In this document: one piece after another, positions 25,480 through 35,430 of the stretch
Numbering within the stretch: the stretch's first letter is position 1
Layout of the letters: every line of letters begins with the position of its first letter
NCBI GenBank assembly: GCA_016209205.1
Contig: JACQWQ010000119.1
Coordinates: 1 to 64,000, forward strand
Reading direction: 5' to 3'
DNA length: 64,000 bases
Source: Chloroflexota bacterium
GTDB taxonomy: Bacteria > Chloroflexota > Anaerolineae > UBA4142 > SHND01
The notes under the pieces: model-generated
Databases searched by the model: none
What the model was told of the DNA's origin: nothing
What the model saw: the letters and a program-made list of their open reading frames with translations, nothing else
Made by a program: the position numbers and the translations under genes

Positions 25480-26403
25480 ATGCCTGACATTCTCGTGGTG
25501 GGCAGTCTGAACATGGATTTGATCGTGCGCACACCGCGTTTGCCCGCGCCGGGCGAGACCATTTTGGGAACGACGTTTACGACCGCGCCCGGCGGTAAAG
25601 GCGCGAATCAAGCCCTCGCAGCAGCGCGCCTCGGCGCGCCGGTAAAAATGATTGGACGCGTCGGCGCGGATGATTTTGGCAAAACTCTGCGCACGAATTT
25701 GAACGCGGTCGGCGTGGACACGCAATACGTCACACTGGACGCCGAAGCGGCGACGGGCATCGCCTCGATTTGGGTGGACGAGCACGGACAAAATTCCATC
25801 ATCGTCGCGCCGGGCGCGAACGGGCGCGTGGCGCGCAGCGATATTGACGCGGCGGCAAGCGCGTTTCGCGACGCACGCGTCGTCGTCGCGCAATTAGAAG
25901 TGCCGCTCGACGCCGTACACTATTGCTTTCAAATCGCGCGCAAAAACAATTGCCTGGTGATTTTGAACCCCGCGCCCGCGCAGCCGTTGACGCGCAAAAT
26001 CTTGGAACTGGTAGAGGTCGTGGTCCCGAATGAAACAGAGACGACACAGCTGACGGGGATTCCGGTGCAAGATTTCGAGAGCGCGCAGAATGCCGCGAAT
26101 GTTTTGAAACAAATGGGCGCGCGCCGCGTGCTCGTGACGCTGGGCGACAAGGGCGCGTTGTTTCTGGATAGCGACGCGCCCGCACAACACATTCCACCGT
26201 TTGCCGTACAAGCCGTTGACACGACCGCGGCGGGCGATGCGTTCGTCGGCGCGTTGGCGGCGGCATTGGCGCGCGATAAAGATTGGACGACGAGCTTGCG
26301 CGAAGCGAGCGCGGCCGGCGCGTTGGCGGCGACGAAACTCGGCGCGCAGCCGTCCTTGCCCACACGCGCGGAACTGGATGAATTTTTGAGCCGCTCGATT
26401 TAA
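25480..26403 (+). CDS. PfkB-family carbohydrate kinase, ribokinase-like
   Basis: The 307-residue protein has the two PfkB signatures: GGKGANQALAAARLG near residue 42 and DTTAAGDAFVGAL near the C-terminus, where the Asp is the catalytic base. The opening ILVVGSLNMDLIVR is typical of ribokinases. It lies five bases after the ROK kinase gene in the nagA operon. Ribose is the default substrate; another sugar of the locus is possible. Its stop codon overlaps that of the convergent rhamnulokinase gene. Confidence 0.85.
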   Translation: MPDILVVGSLNMDLIVRTPRLPAPGETILGTTFTTAPGGKGANQALAAARLGAPVKMIGRVGADDFGKTLRTNLNAVGVDTQYVTLDAEAATGIASIWVDEHGQNSIIVAPGANGRVARSDIDAAASAFRDARVVVAQLEVPLDAVHYCFQIARKNNCLVILNPAPAQPLTRKILELVEVVVPNETETTQLTGIPVQDFESAQNAANVLKQMGARRVLVTLGDKGALFLDSDAPAQHIPPFAVQAVDTTAAGDAFVGALAAALARDKDWTTSLREASAAGALAATKLGAQPSLPTRAELDEFLSRSI

Positions 26404-27887
26404 TCCGGCTCGTCACCCAGCAGCATTCGAAACCACGCGTAGGCGTCATCCCACGCGCCGCGGGCGCGCGGTTCGTACGTCGTCACCTCGAACGATTGGC
26501 GCAGCACCTGTCGTCCTTCGGCGAGCGAATGGATGTGCCCGAGCGCCAGCATTTGCAGCAAGACATTGCCGAGCGCGGTCGCTTCAACCGGTCCGGTAAT
26601 GACCTGTTTGCCGGTCGCATCGGCGGTGAACTGCGACAAGAGTTTGTTTTGTGCGCCGCCGCCGATGACGTGGAGGACGTCCCATTTTTTGTCGAGCAGC
26701 ATTTCGAGACGTTCGAGTTGAAAACGATATTTGAGCGCCAGCCCTTCGAGCGCGCCGCGCACCACCTCGCCGTGAGTTTGCGGCGCGGGTTGCTGCGTCT
26801 TGGCGCAATATGCCGCAATGCGCGCGGGCATGTCGCCGGGGCGCAAAAAAGATCCATCGTCGGAATCAATCAGCGCCCGAAACGCGCGCGCGCGTTCCGC
26901 ACGCGCGACCAAATCGGCATACGATAAATCCTCGCCCGCGCTGCGCCACGCGCGGCGACATTCTTGCACCAACCACAGCCCCGACAGATTCTTGCTCAGG
27001 CGAAACGTGTTTTGCACGCCGCCTTCGTTCGTAAAATTAAATTTCAAACTCGCCGCGTTGATGACGGGTTCCTTCACATTCGCGCCGAGAATAGACCACG
27101 TGCCCGAACTGATCCACGCGTAATCGTCATGCTGCGCGGGCACGGCGGCGACGGCGGAGCCAGTATCGTGACACGCGGGCGCGACGACGGTGGCATTTTG
27201 CAGACCGCATTCTTGCGCAATACGCGCGTCGAGCGCGCCGAGCACCGTACCCGGCGGAATGATTTCGGGAAACACCCGCGTCGGGATTTCCAACGCATTC
27301 AATAAACCGAATGCCCAATGTTTGGCGCGTGGGTCATAGCACTGCGTCGTCGTCGCATCGGTAAACTCACACGCCTTGCGCCCCGTCAACCAAAAGTCAA
27401 ACAGGTCGGGCATCATCAAAAAAGTGGTCGCGTGTTCGAGCGCGGGCGCGCGTTGCACTCGCATGGCAAACAATTGATACAGCGTATTGATTTCCATGAT
27501 TTGAACGCCCGTGGCTTGAAACACTTGTTCGCGCGGCACGCGTTCAAACACCGCATCCATCATGCCGATGGTGCGCTCGTCGCGATAGTGAAACGGATTG
27601 CCCAACAATTCGTCGTCGCGTCCGAGCAGCGCAAAATCCACGCCCCACGTATCCAGCCCGATCGCTGCAATATCGCGCTGTTCGTGCGCGACTTGAATCA
27701 AGCCGCGTTTGATTTCGTCGAACAAGCCCAGCGCGTCCCAGTGCAAACTGCCGCGCACGCGCACGGGCACGTTCGGAAAACGGTGCGCCTCTTGCAAAGT
27801 GATGCGCTCGCCGTCGAACGAGGCCAACATGGCGCGCCCACTTTCCGCGCCCAGATCGAATGCGACGAAATGAGTAGCTCGTGACAT
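26400..27887 (-). CDS. rhaB: Rhamnulokinase
   Basis: This FGGY-family kinase of about 495 residues opens with FVAFDLGAESGRAMLASFDG, where the AESGR motif is characteristic of RhaB, and continues with IGLDTWGVDFALL and the C-terminal ATP site VIGGGAQNKLLSQF. RhaB makes L-rhamnulose-1-phosphate, the substrate of the aldolase encoded upstream. ATG 27887 is preferred; ATG 27902 lies within the repeat array. Rhamnose isomerase is not in the window. Confidence 0.9.
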   Translation of the reverse strand: MSRATHFVAFDLGAESGRAMLASFDGERITLQEAHRFPNVPVRVRGSLHWDALGLFDEIKRGLIQVAHEQRDIAAIGLDTWGVDFALLGRDDELLGNPFHYRDERTIGMMDAVFERVPREQVFQATGVQIMEINTLYQLFAMRVQRAPALEHATTFLMMPDLFDFWLTGRKACEFTDATTTQCYDPRAKHWAFGLLNALEIPTRVFPEIIPPGTVLGALDARIAQECGLQNATVVAPACHDTGSAVAAVPAQHDDYAWISSGTWSILGANVKEPVINAASLKFNFTNEGGVQNTFRLSKNLSGLWLVQECRRAWRSAGEDLSYADLVARAERARAFRALIDSDDGSFLRPGDMPARIAAYCAKTQQPAPQTHGEVVRGALEGLALKYRFQLERLEMLLDKKWDVLHVIGGGAQNKLLSQFTADATGKQVITGPVEATALGNVLLQMLALGHIHSLAEGRQVLRQSFEVTTYEPRARGAWDDAYAWFRMLLGDEPD

Positions 27888-27895
27888 GGAGGGAG

Positions 27896-28030
27896 CAGTC
27901 ATCAGTGACCAGTAATCAGTGACCAGTGATCAGTGACCAGTGACCAGTGACCAGTAATCAGTGACCAGTAGACTGATAACTGATGACTGATGACTGATGA
28001 CTGATGACTGATGACTGATGACTGATAACC
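27896..28030. repeat. Heptamer repeat array with inverted halves
   Basis: The left part repeats CAGTGAC/CAGTAAT/CAGTGAT about ten times, and the right part repeats CTGATGA about seven times, which is largely complementary to the first. The array fills the whole gap between rhaB and the aldolase gene and could fold into a long imperfect hairpin. The AGTGATC array at 7381-7440 is the same family. Confidence 0.8.
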
Positions 28031-28032
28031 GG

Positions 28033-30111
28033 CTAGCGCACGTACGCCGCGACCAGACCACCGTCCACATTCAAAATCGCGCCCGTCGTTTTCGCGGAAC
28101 GGTCGGACGCGAAAAACAATATCGCTTCGGCAATGTCTTCGGGATACACATTTACTTTCAAGGTCGTGCGCTGGCGATACGCTTCTTCGAGTTGGTCGGG
28201 CGCGATGCCCATGCCTTTGGCGCGTGCTTCGCGCCATCCCGCATCCCAGATAGACGAACCTTGCAGCACCGCGTCGGGATTCACGACATTGACACGCACG
28301 CCCAGCGCGCCGCCCTCTTCAGCAAGCGAACGCGCGAGATGAATTTCCGCCGCTTTGGCGGAATTGTACGCCGCCGCGTTTTTGCTGGCGACGAGTCCGT
28401 TTTTGCTCGCGACAAAAATCAAACTGCCGCCCAAATTCTGCCTTTGCCAAAGTTTGAACGCTTCGCGCGCCACGAGGAAATATCCCTTGACCAAAATGTC
28501 ATAAAGCTTGTCCCATTCTGGCAGCGTCGTGTCTTGAATCGCGCTCGAGGATGCGATGCCCGCATTGCTTACGACGATGTCCACACCGCCGTACGTCGCG
28601 ACGGTTGTGCGGAACGCGTTCACCACCGCTTCTTCGCGCGTGACATTGCACGGCACGGCGAGACCGCGTAGGTGCCCAAAGCGTTTGACAATGTCTTGGG
28701 CGACCGCTTGCGCGCCTTCCAAATTCAAATCGGCGATGACGACGTGTGCGCCTTCCTGCGCCAAACGATAGGCCGTCGCGCGCCCGATGCCCGACGCCGC
28801 GCCGGTGATGAGTGCGATGCGTCCCGTGAGTTCGCGGTCGGGGGGGCGCTGCGCGAGCTTGTACAATTCGAGGGGCCAATATTCGATGGCGTACGCTTCA
28901 GCGGGAGTGAGCGAATCAAATTCGTCGAGCGCGGTGGCGCCGCCGATGACATTGATCGCGCGGTGATACAAGTCCGCGCTCACCCGGGCGAGCTGCGCGT
29001 CTTTGCCCGTCGTAATCATGCCGACGCCGGGGATAAGCACGACGCGCGGAACAGGATTGAACAGCTTGTCGCCGTCGCTCTTATTTTCCTCAAAGTACGT
29101 TTTGTATGCGGCGACATACTCGGACATTTCTTCGCGGAGATTGGAGACTAGAGATTGCAGACTTGGCCCGAGCGGCGCCGAGGGATCAGCGCCCCATTCG
29201 ACAAACAGCGGCGTGCGTTTGGTGTGCACGAGATGATCGGGGCACGCTGCGCCGACCGCTGCCAATCTCTTTGCGTGTTCGGCATTGACAAAATTCAACA
29301 CGTCGGGCGCATCGTCCAAGTGCAAAATCGAACGCGGTGCGCCCGCCGCGCCGCGCAGCACCGGCATGATTTGTTCTGCAATTTCACGACGGTCTGCGGC
29401 ATTCCATTCCGGCGCGGTGATGACGCCAAAGACGCGTTTGCCTTGCGCGCGCTGCGCGACGAAGTCTTCCGCTGTTTGAATGATCGCAATGGTGTGATCG
29501 TACGTCGCTTTCGGTTCGTCGCCCCACGTCACAAGTCCGTGCTTGCCCATCACGACACATTCGAGGTTGGGATTGCTGCGCACCGCCGTCGCAATCTGTT
29601 TCGAGAGTGTGAAACCGGGGCGAATGTAATCCACCCACGCGGCGCGGTCGCCGTAAATTTCGCGCATCCAATGTTTGCCGTTCGGCGAACACGCGAGCGA
29701 AATCACCGCGTCGGGATGGGTGTGGTCGGTGTGCGCGGCGGGAATGAAACCGTGCAGCAAGGTTTCAATGGACTGGCGCGGCATCTGCAAACCGATGAGA
29801 CATTGCGACAAATACGCGGTCATTTCTTCGTCGGGCATGGCGTCGCGTCCAAACAACAACTCGATGTCGTCCATGCGCAAGCCCGCGAAATCCTTACGCT
29901 GCATCGTCGCGAGGTCCGAGCCAGAACCTTTCACCCACAACGTGCGCACGGGACTGCCGCGAAAATCGCGCTCTATTACTTTACTGCCCGTGTTGCCGCC
30001 GTAGATGTTGCATACCGCGCGGTCTGCGCCCAACAAATGCGAGCGATACACCAACAAATCGAGCGCATCGCAGCCCGCCGCTTCCGTTTCATTCCACAGA
30101 TTTTTTGGCAT
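28033..30111 (-). CDS. Bifunctional rhamnulose-1-phosphate aldolase / lactaldehyde dehydrogenase (RhaEW type)
   Basis: The protein of about 692 residues fuses a class II aldolase domain (zinc site HTDHTHPD near residue 124, then GKHGLVTWGD) to a short-chain dehydrogenase (TGAASGIGRA near 435, catalytic YNSAK near 580). The aldolase splits L-rhamnulose-1-phosphate into dihydroxyacetone phosphate and L-lactaldehyde, which the dehydrogenase oxidises. The start is ATG 30111, or GTG 30117. It follows the thioredoxin-like gene by 15 bp and precedes rhaB in the same direction. Confidence 0.92.
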   Translation of the reverse strand: MPKNLWNETEAAGCDALDLLVYRSHLLGADRAVCNIYGGNTGSKVIERDFRGSPVRTLWVKGSGSDLATMQRKDFAGLRMDDIELLFGRDAMPDEEMTAYLSQCLIGLQMPRQSIETLLHGFIPAAHTDHTHPDAVISLACSPNGKHWMREIYGDRAAWVDYIRPGFTLSKQIATAVRSNPNLECVVMGKHGLVTWGDEPKATYDHTIAIIQTAEDFVAQRAQGKRVFGVITAPEWNAADRREIAEQIMPVLRGAAGAPRSILHLDDAPDVLNFVNAEHAKRLAAVGAACPDHLVHTKRTPLFVEWGADPSAPLGPSLQSLVSNLREEMSEYVAAYKTYFEENKSDGDKLFNPVPRVVLIPGVGMITTGKDAQLARVSADLYHRAINVIGGATALDEFDSLTPAEAYAIEYWPLELYKLAQRPPDRELTGRIALITGAASGIGRATAYRLAQEGAHVVIADLNLEGAQAVAQDIVKRFGHLRGLAVPCNVTREEAVVNAFRTTVATYGGVDIVVSNAGIASSSAIQDTTLPEWDKLYDILVKGYFLVAREAFKLWQRQNLGGSLIFVASKNGLVASKNAAAYNSAKAAEIHLARSLAEEGGALGVRVNVVNPDAVLQGSSIWDAGWREARAKGMGIAPDQLEEAYRQRTTLKVNVYPEDIAEAILFFASDRSAKTTGAILNVDGGLVAAYVR

Positions 30112-30126
30112 GTCCACCCTGTCCCT

Positions 30127-31017
30127 TTACAGTCCGCTGAATTTCAAAAACGCGGGCACGATTTCTTTTGCCGTGATGCCGCCTTCAAATTTTTCGACGA
30201 TCTTGCCGTGCTTGTCTACAAAAAAGAGCCACGGCTCGGTCTCGAGCTTCCATTCGCGCAGCGCGTCGGCAATCTCGAACGTCTCGAAATTCTTGTACAC
30301 TTCGACGTGAATGAAATTGACCTTGTCGGCATAATTTTGCGCCAGCCCCATGACGACCTGATGACTGGGCCCACACGTGCGCGTCGTGCAAAAATGCGGC
30401 GTCGCAAACAAAATCACCGTTGGCTTGCCGTTCGTCACCGCGTCGGCGATGCTGATTTGGTGCAAGCTGCTGTCGTCGTCGAGCGCCGAAGAAATTTTCG
30501 TGCGGTCGCCGTTCACATCGCGCAGCGTGGGATTTTTGGTGCGCGGCGCGTCGTCGCCGCTGCCCGGCGAAGGGTCTTGCGCCAACACCTCGAACGCGAT
30601 GCGCTGCGTTTCCGGCGCATGCCCCGTTTCATTCACCGTCGCTTCGACGCCCCAATCGCCCGCTTTGTCGAACGTCGTATGCGCAACGTACAGACCCGCT
30701 TCGCCAAGATTGTCGCCAAAGAACGGCGCATCCGTTTCATCCGTCGCCGCTGCCACACCCGAGGTGAGATCGTAAAATTTCAAATGCACTTGCGCCTCGC
30801 GCACGGAACGTCCGTCACGAATCACGCCAAACGCGAAACGGTTCGGACCGACCACGTGCGCTGAATTGGCGCTCAAGATTTCAAGACCGGGCGCAGGGCT
30901 GCCCAATCCTCGCGGCGTCGCGGCTGGCGCAGGCGTTGGCGTGGCGCTGCCGCACGCTGCGCCCAAGCCAATGAGCAATACAAATCCGCCCAGCGTCATC
31001 CATTTCTTGTAGTTCAC
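30127..31017 (-). CDS. Thioredoxin-fold lipoprotein
   Basis: A GTG at 31017 with an upstream GGTGG gives a signal peptide ending in the lipobox GAAC, then a short Pro/Thr stalk, a beta-rich domain (about 45-150) and a thioredoxin-like domain with KPTVILFATPHFCTTRTCGPS, where the two Cys lie four residues apart instead of the usual CxxC. The region WLFFVDKHGKIVEKFEGG is typical of thioredoxin folds. It probably works on the outer face of the membrane in redox or metal handling. Its place ahead of the rhamnose genes may be incidental. Confidence 0.78.
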   Translation of the reverse strand: MNYKKWMTLGGFVLLIGLGAACGSATPTPAPAATPRGLGSPAPGLEILSANSAHVVGPNRFAFGVIRDGRSVREAQVHLKFYDLTSGVAAATDETDAPFFGDNLGEAGLYVAHTTFDKAGDWGVEATVNETGHAPETQRIAFEVLAQDPSPGSGDDAPRTKNPTLRDVNGDRTKISSALDDDSSLHQISIADAVTNGKPTVILFATPHFCTTRTCGPSHQVVMGLAQNYADKVNFIHVEVYKNFETFEIADALREWKLETEPWLFFVDKHGKIVEKFEGGITAKEIVPAFLKFSGL

Positions 31018-31054
31018 TCGTTCCACCACCTTTACTCACTCTTGTCCCGCGTCG

Positions 31055-31098
31055 CAACGATTTCAATTGTTACTACGAACGATTGAAATCGTTACTAC
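31055..31098. repeat. Paired AACGATTTCAAT/AACGATTGAAATCGTTACTACG repeat
   Basis: Positions 31056-31071 and 31078-31093 are complementary except for one base. The stop codon of the following minus-strand sensor gene lies inside the element. A related copy is at 23074-23095. Confidence 0.65.
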
Positions 31099-34000
31099 GG
31101 CGCCAGCGCTTCTGCCTCGCGCACGCGCTCTACCGCCACTGCAACTTGGTCGGCAATCGTTTGCAAGAGCTGTTCCTGGGCAATGTCATACGCTTGGGGT
31201 TGCGTACTCTGCAGCGAGATAATTCCAATCACGCGTTCGCCCAACCGCATCGGTGCGCCGAGCCATGCGCGTGTGGGCACTTGGCCCACCAGCTGCGGGG
31301 GGTCGTCCGGCGGCGCGTCTCGGGTGAAATCATCCAACCGCAGCGTTTTATGCGAGCGAATGACGTGACGCGTCAAACTCGGCCCGAGCGGGCACTCGAA
31401 CGGTTCCAGCCGTTCTGCGCCCTCCACAAAAAGTTGGAAAAATACGCTCTCCTTGGCCGCATTATAGAGCGCGAAATAAAAAGCATCCGCAGGCAAAAAG
31501 AGCCGGATCTCTTGTTCGATAATCGTTCCCAATTCGTCGAGCGTGCGCGCGCCGCTGACGCGACGCGCGATCTGATTCAATAACGCCAGTTCCTGCGCGC
31601 GACGGTTCAGCGTTTCAAACAGGCGCGCGTTTTGCAAGGCGCTGGCGGCTTGATATGCCAAGCTCTCGGCGAGACGCACGACGTCGGCGGAAAAATCATG
31701 ATGGGCGTGTTGGTCCGCCAATTCCACAATCCCAATCGTCTCTTGCCCTGCCAAAAGGGGCAGCACGAGCACCGACTTCCAATAGTACGAATCCATGTTG
31801 TCAGCAATTCCAGGGTCCAGGTTCGGTTGGTTGCGATGGAGGATGAGGGTCTTTTGTGTTTTCAAAAACGCTGCCAAGTAGGCAACTTCCGAAAGATCAA
31901 ACGTTGTCCCTGCGGGAACCCGCGCGTCCGGGATGGGGTCCCGATCCAGAATGATAATCAGCTGATGGTGTGTTGGATCTATGGTCGAAATACAACACGC
32001 GTCCACACCGACCGCTTCCATAAAGAAATCTGCCAACCGCTCCAACTGGAGCGCAAACGAAAAAGTGCGATTCAGCGCCGCCCCGGCGCGATGCAAAAGT
32101 TGCGCATCGCGTAATTGGCGTTGGGTTTCGGCATAGTTGCGGACGTTCTCCAACGCAATCGCCGCCTGATCCACGAGTAATTGCAGCGCGCGCAATTCTT
32201 CCGAGTCGAACTGATGGGGATGTTCCAACGCGACGTTCAATACCGCGCGCACTTGATCGCCCCGACGCAGCGGCAAGCCGACAATCGCGCCGCCCCAGCG
32301 CCAGTTAGTGAAAAGCGGGTCCGCGTTTACATTGTCAATGACGCGCATCGAACCGGAACGCGCCACGGCGTACGTCAACCCGTCGGGGCGCGGTATAAAC
32401 ATTTCGCCGTGCGCTTGACCATCTGCCCAGAGCACGCCCCCGAATGCGAGTTGGTCGTCTTCATACAGATAAAAATGCGCGTTATCCGCCGCCACGAGGC
32501 GCAGCGCGCAATCCAAAATTTGCGAAATGAGCTGGGCGCGGTCAAAGGTCGCGGTAAATTGCAGATTGGCTTGGCGCAAAATTTCCAGTTCATGCTGCCG
32601 GCGCGCTTGGGCGTGAAACAATCGCGTCAATTCCATCGCGGCGGCGACTTGATTGGCAAACAACATCATCATGCGTTCGTCTTGGGCGTTGAACGCGGAC
32701 GGAGTGAAACTAGTCGCTTCGAGCACCCCGCGCAATTCGTTCTCGTGTTCGACGGGCGCGGCAACTGCAGACCGTACCTGATCTTCTGTCCCCAACCAAC
32801 GCGTATCCGTTCGAATGTCTGCCACCAACGCCGGAAGACGCTGCTGCGCCACCCAGCCGGTCAAGCCCTCCCCGCGCGCCACAGAAAGCGGGTGCGCGGC
32901 TAGAGCGGCTTGCACTGTGTCAGGCATTCCAATCCCAACCTCAAACACCATCGTCTGGTCATTTGGGTTGTAACGAAAAAACGCCATGCGGTCCGCGCGC
33001 AAAGTCCGCCGCGCAATTTGAAAGAGAAATTCCAGCTGCGTGCGCGCATCCAATACGCGATTCAAGGTCAGCCCGACGTCATACAACAACGACAATTGCT
33101 GCGCGCGCCGTTCGGTTTGCTGCAACAGTTCGGCGTTGTGCAACGCCGCAGCCGCAAGGTCGGCAAAGGCAGTCAAGCGTGCGCCGTGTTCCGCCTGATA
33201 TTCCCCCGGCGTGGCGCTGTCCAAACAAATCATTCCGACCGTTTCCGCGCCGACACGAATGGGGACAGCAATGTGCGAGCGAATCCAGCGGGTCTCGGGG
33301 ACGAGAAACCATTCGTCATACGCGGCGGTGTCGGGGATGACGAGCGGCGTTCCCGATTTCACGAGCGTTTGAAATTTCGGCAGCGCCAACGGCAGCGTAA
33401 AGTCCTCGATCCATTCGCCCAAGCCATACTGGTCGAAACCGCGCGCCCGCGCGACCCGCAGTTGTTCGCGCTCACGTAAATACACGGTGGCAGTTTCATA
33501 GGGGACAATGCGTGCGACCGTTTCGAGAATGCCCTCCAAGACTTGGTCGTATTCCGCCGCGCGATTCAATAACGCGGCAGCATCGCGCAGCGCTTCGGCA
33601 AACGCGCGCTGCACCTGTTCTGCGGCTTTGGCGTCGCGGCGCGCTTGCCATGCCGCTGCCTGACTCGCCAGCGCTTGCGCCGGGAGGGGCGCGGCAGAGC
33701 CGGTGGGCTGCGCTTGCGGCGGCGCATTCAATTCGGTTTGCGCTTGGTTGACCAATTGCGCCTTGACAATGACTGGCGCGCTGCGATCGGCAAGCCCCTG
33801 CAGCAAGAGTTGGTCGTCGGCGGTATACGCGGCGCCGCCGCGTGCGCGCAGAACCTCCAAAGTTCCAAGCACGCGCCCCGCATGACAAATCGGCGCGCCG
33901 AGATAGCTCGCCATGCCAAACCGTTGGATATAGTCGCGGTAGGGTGATGCTTGCCAGCGCGCCAACATCTCTGCATCCAGCGTGGGCAGCCAGAGCGCTT

Positions 34001-35267
34001 CGCCATGGGCGACGAGGCGTTCCAAGATCGAATGCGCGACCGGCAAGCGCGCGCCCTTGAGTGCGGCTTCGAGGAATGCTTGACGCTCCGGCTGCAACGC
34101 GCCAAACGCCGTCGGCGCCAGCGTCGCGCCATCCTCCGAGACCAACGCGACGACTGCCGCGTCGCCTAACGCGCCCGCGGCGACGCGCGCCACACCATTG
34201 GCGACCGCCTCCAAATCGGCGCCCGCGCGGACCAACGCAATGCTCAAGTCTTGCAAGATACTCGTGCGCAACAGATTTACTTGCATTTCGTCTTGCGCGT
34301 GCTTGCGTTCGGTCACATCCACAGACAAGAACAGAATCGCCGGCGCGCCGTGATATTCGATCAAACTTGCATTGGCTTCCAACCAGCGCGGTGTGCCATC
34401 GTTGCGCACAATCTGAAAGATAAAACGGGCGGGGATATTTTTGCCTGCCAAACGATCTTGCACGTGTTGAAAAACCGCTGCGCGATCATCGGGATGGACG
34501 AGCGCCAGAGTTTGTTCCGGCGTCAATGCCAAGAGTTCTTGCGGTGTGCACCCAAACAGTTCGGACGCGGCGCGATTCGCCAAGACATATCGCCCGTTTT
34601 GGAAAATCGAAATGCCTTCCAACGAGTGATCCACCAGATTGCGATACGCAATTTCAGATTCCTTGCTCGCCGTTATATCGCGCAGATCGCCTTGCAAAAA
34701 AGACAGCGCGCCGCGCGCATCGCGCACCGCCCGCACATGGCACAAGCACCATATATGCGCGCCGTCACAGCGGATGAGCTGTGTTTGAAAATTTTGCACG
34801 ACATCCGTCGTGTCGAACTGACGCACGAGCTCGCCGAACTTGGCGGGGTCCACAAAAATGTCTTGCGCGGTGTGGCGCGCGGCTGCAAGTAGTTCTTCCG
34901 CCGAGGCATAGCCCAATATTTTGACCAGCGTCGAGTTTGCCATCAAAAAACGCCCCTCGGGTGTACACAGAAAAACACCGACGGGGGCGTTCTCGACCAT
35001 TTCGCGGATTTGTTGCTCTGCGCGTGCAACTTGACGCCAGCGGCGCACCGCAAAAACCGCAATCCCAAATAGAATCGCCGCAGCCAGAACGAACAATCCG
35101 CCGCGCAGCGGAAGCAGTTGCAGGTCTTGTACGAACGAACGCAGCGGCATTTCCGCGAACCCGGTGAGATAGGCCAGCACGAACGCAGTCAGCGCGACGA
35201 GCACGACAATGCCCAAATCACGCAGCGGCTCCGGATACAACTGAAAAAACTTGGTTATCTTGCGCAT
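31095..35267 (-). CDS. Membrane-linked multi-PAS/GAF sensor without recognisable output domain
   Basis: From ATG 35267 the protein is 1390 residues. Two membrane segments come first (about residues 18-38 and 52-72), then two PAS domains (ENAPVGVFLCTPEGRFLMAN; DHSLEGISIFQNGRYVLAN, ending DVTERK), then about five GAF domains with repeated GTLEVLRARGG, GMICLDS, GVLEAT, AVLNVAL and GIVELAD-like strands. The sequence ends within a GAF domain (IISLQSTQ, DQVAVAVERVREAEALAP). No HisKA/HATPase, GGDEF, EAL or HD-GYP domain is seen, which is odd for a protein of this size. It may signal through a partner, or an output module may have been lost. Its stop codon lies in a repeat. Confidence 0.82.
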   Translation of the reverse strand: MRKITKFFQLYPEPLRDLGIVVLVALTAFVLAYLTGFAEMPLRSFVQDLQLLPLRGGLFVLAAAILFGIAVFAVRRWRQVARAEQQIREMVENAPVGVFLCTPEGRFLMANSTLVKILGYASAEELLAAARHTAQDIFVDPAKFGELVRQFDTTDVVQNFQTQLIRCDGAHIWCLCHVRAVRDARGALSFLQGDLRDITASKESEIAYRNLVDHSLEGISIFQNGRYVLANRAASELFGCTPQELLALTPEQTLALVHPDDRAAVFQHVQDRLAGKNIPARFIFQIVRNDGTPRWLEANASLIEYHGAPAILFLSVDVTERKHAQDEMQVNLLRTSILQDLSIALVRAGADLEAVANGVARVAAGALGDAAVVALVSEDGATLAPTAFGALQPERQAFLEAALKGARLPVAHSILERLVAHGEALWLPTLDAEMLARWQASPYRDYIQRFGMASYLGAPICHAGRVLGTLEVLRARGGAAYTADDQLLLQGLADRSAPVIVKAQLVNQAQTELNAPPQAQPTGSAAPLPAQALASQAAAWQARRDAKAAEQVQRAFAEALRDAAALLNRAAEYDQVLEGILETVARIVPYETATVYLREREQLRVARARGFDQYGLGEWIEDFTLPLALPKFQTLVKSGTPLVIPDTAAYDEWFLVPETRWIRSHIAVPIRVGAETVGMICLDSATPGEYQAEHGARLTAFADLAAAALHNAELLQQTERRAQQLSLLYDVGLTLNRVLDARTQLEFLFQIARRTLRADRMAFFRYNPNDQTMVFEVGIGMPDTVQAALAAHPLSVARGEGLTGWVAQQRLPALVADIRTDTRWLGTEDQVRSAVAAPVEHENELRGVLEATSFTPSAFNAQDERMMMLFANQVAAAMELTRLFHAQARRQHELEILRQANLQFTATFDRAQLISQILDCALRLVAADNAHFYLYEDDQLAFGGVLWADGQAHGEMFIPRPDGLTYAVARSGSMRVIDNVNADPLFTNWRWGGAIVGLPLRRGDQVRAVLNVALEHPHQFDSEELRALQLLVDQAAIALENVRNYAETQRQLRDAQLLHRAGAALNRTFSFALQLERLADFFMEAVGVDACCISTIDPTHHQLIIILDRDPIPDARVPAGTTFDLSEVAYLAAFLKTQKTLILHRNQPNLDPGIADNMDSYYWKSVLVLPLLAGQETIGIVELADQHAHHDFSADVVRLAESLAYQAASALQNARLFETLNRRAQELALLNQIARRVSGARTLDELGTIIEQEIRLFLPADAFYFALYNAAKESVFFQLFVEGAERLEPFECPLGPSLTRHVIRSHKTLRLDDFTRDAPPDDPPQLVGQVPTRAWLGAPMRLGERVIGIISLQSTQPQAYDIAQEQLLQTIADQVAVAVERVREAEALAP

Positions 35268-35430
35268 GAGCAGCTCACTGGGACAGCGCCACAACGTAGA
35301 CCTGCCTAATGATGATACATCAGACACGCGGAATTTCAAGCAGGAAAAACGGCGGATAAAAAAAGCGGATACGCGGACACGCGCGTCGCCGTATCCGTTT
35401 ATCCGCTTTCCGAGCCGTCGCTTGTCTCCT

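Noticed and set aside
27896-28030. CRISPR-like or plasmid-iteron array
   Set aside because: The unit is too short and degenerate, no spacers or replication gene are present, and the same words occur elsewhere in leaders.
29155-30864. A 569-codon plus-strand frame opposite the rhamnulose aldolase and thioredoxin-like genes
   Set aside because: It spans two well-supported genes on the other strand and has no recognisable domain.
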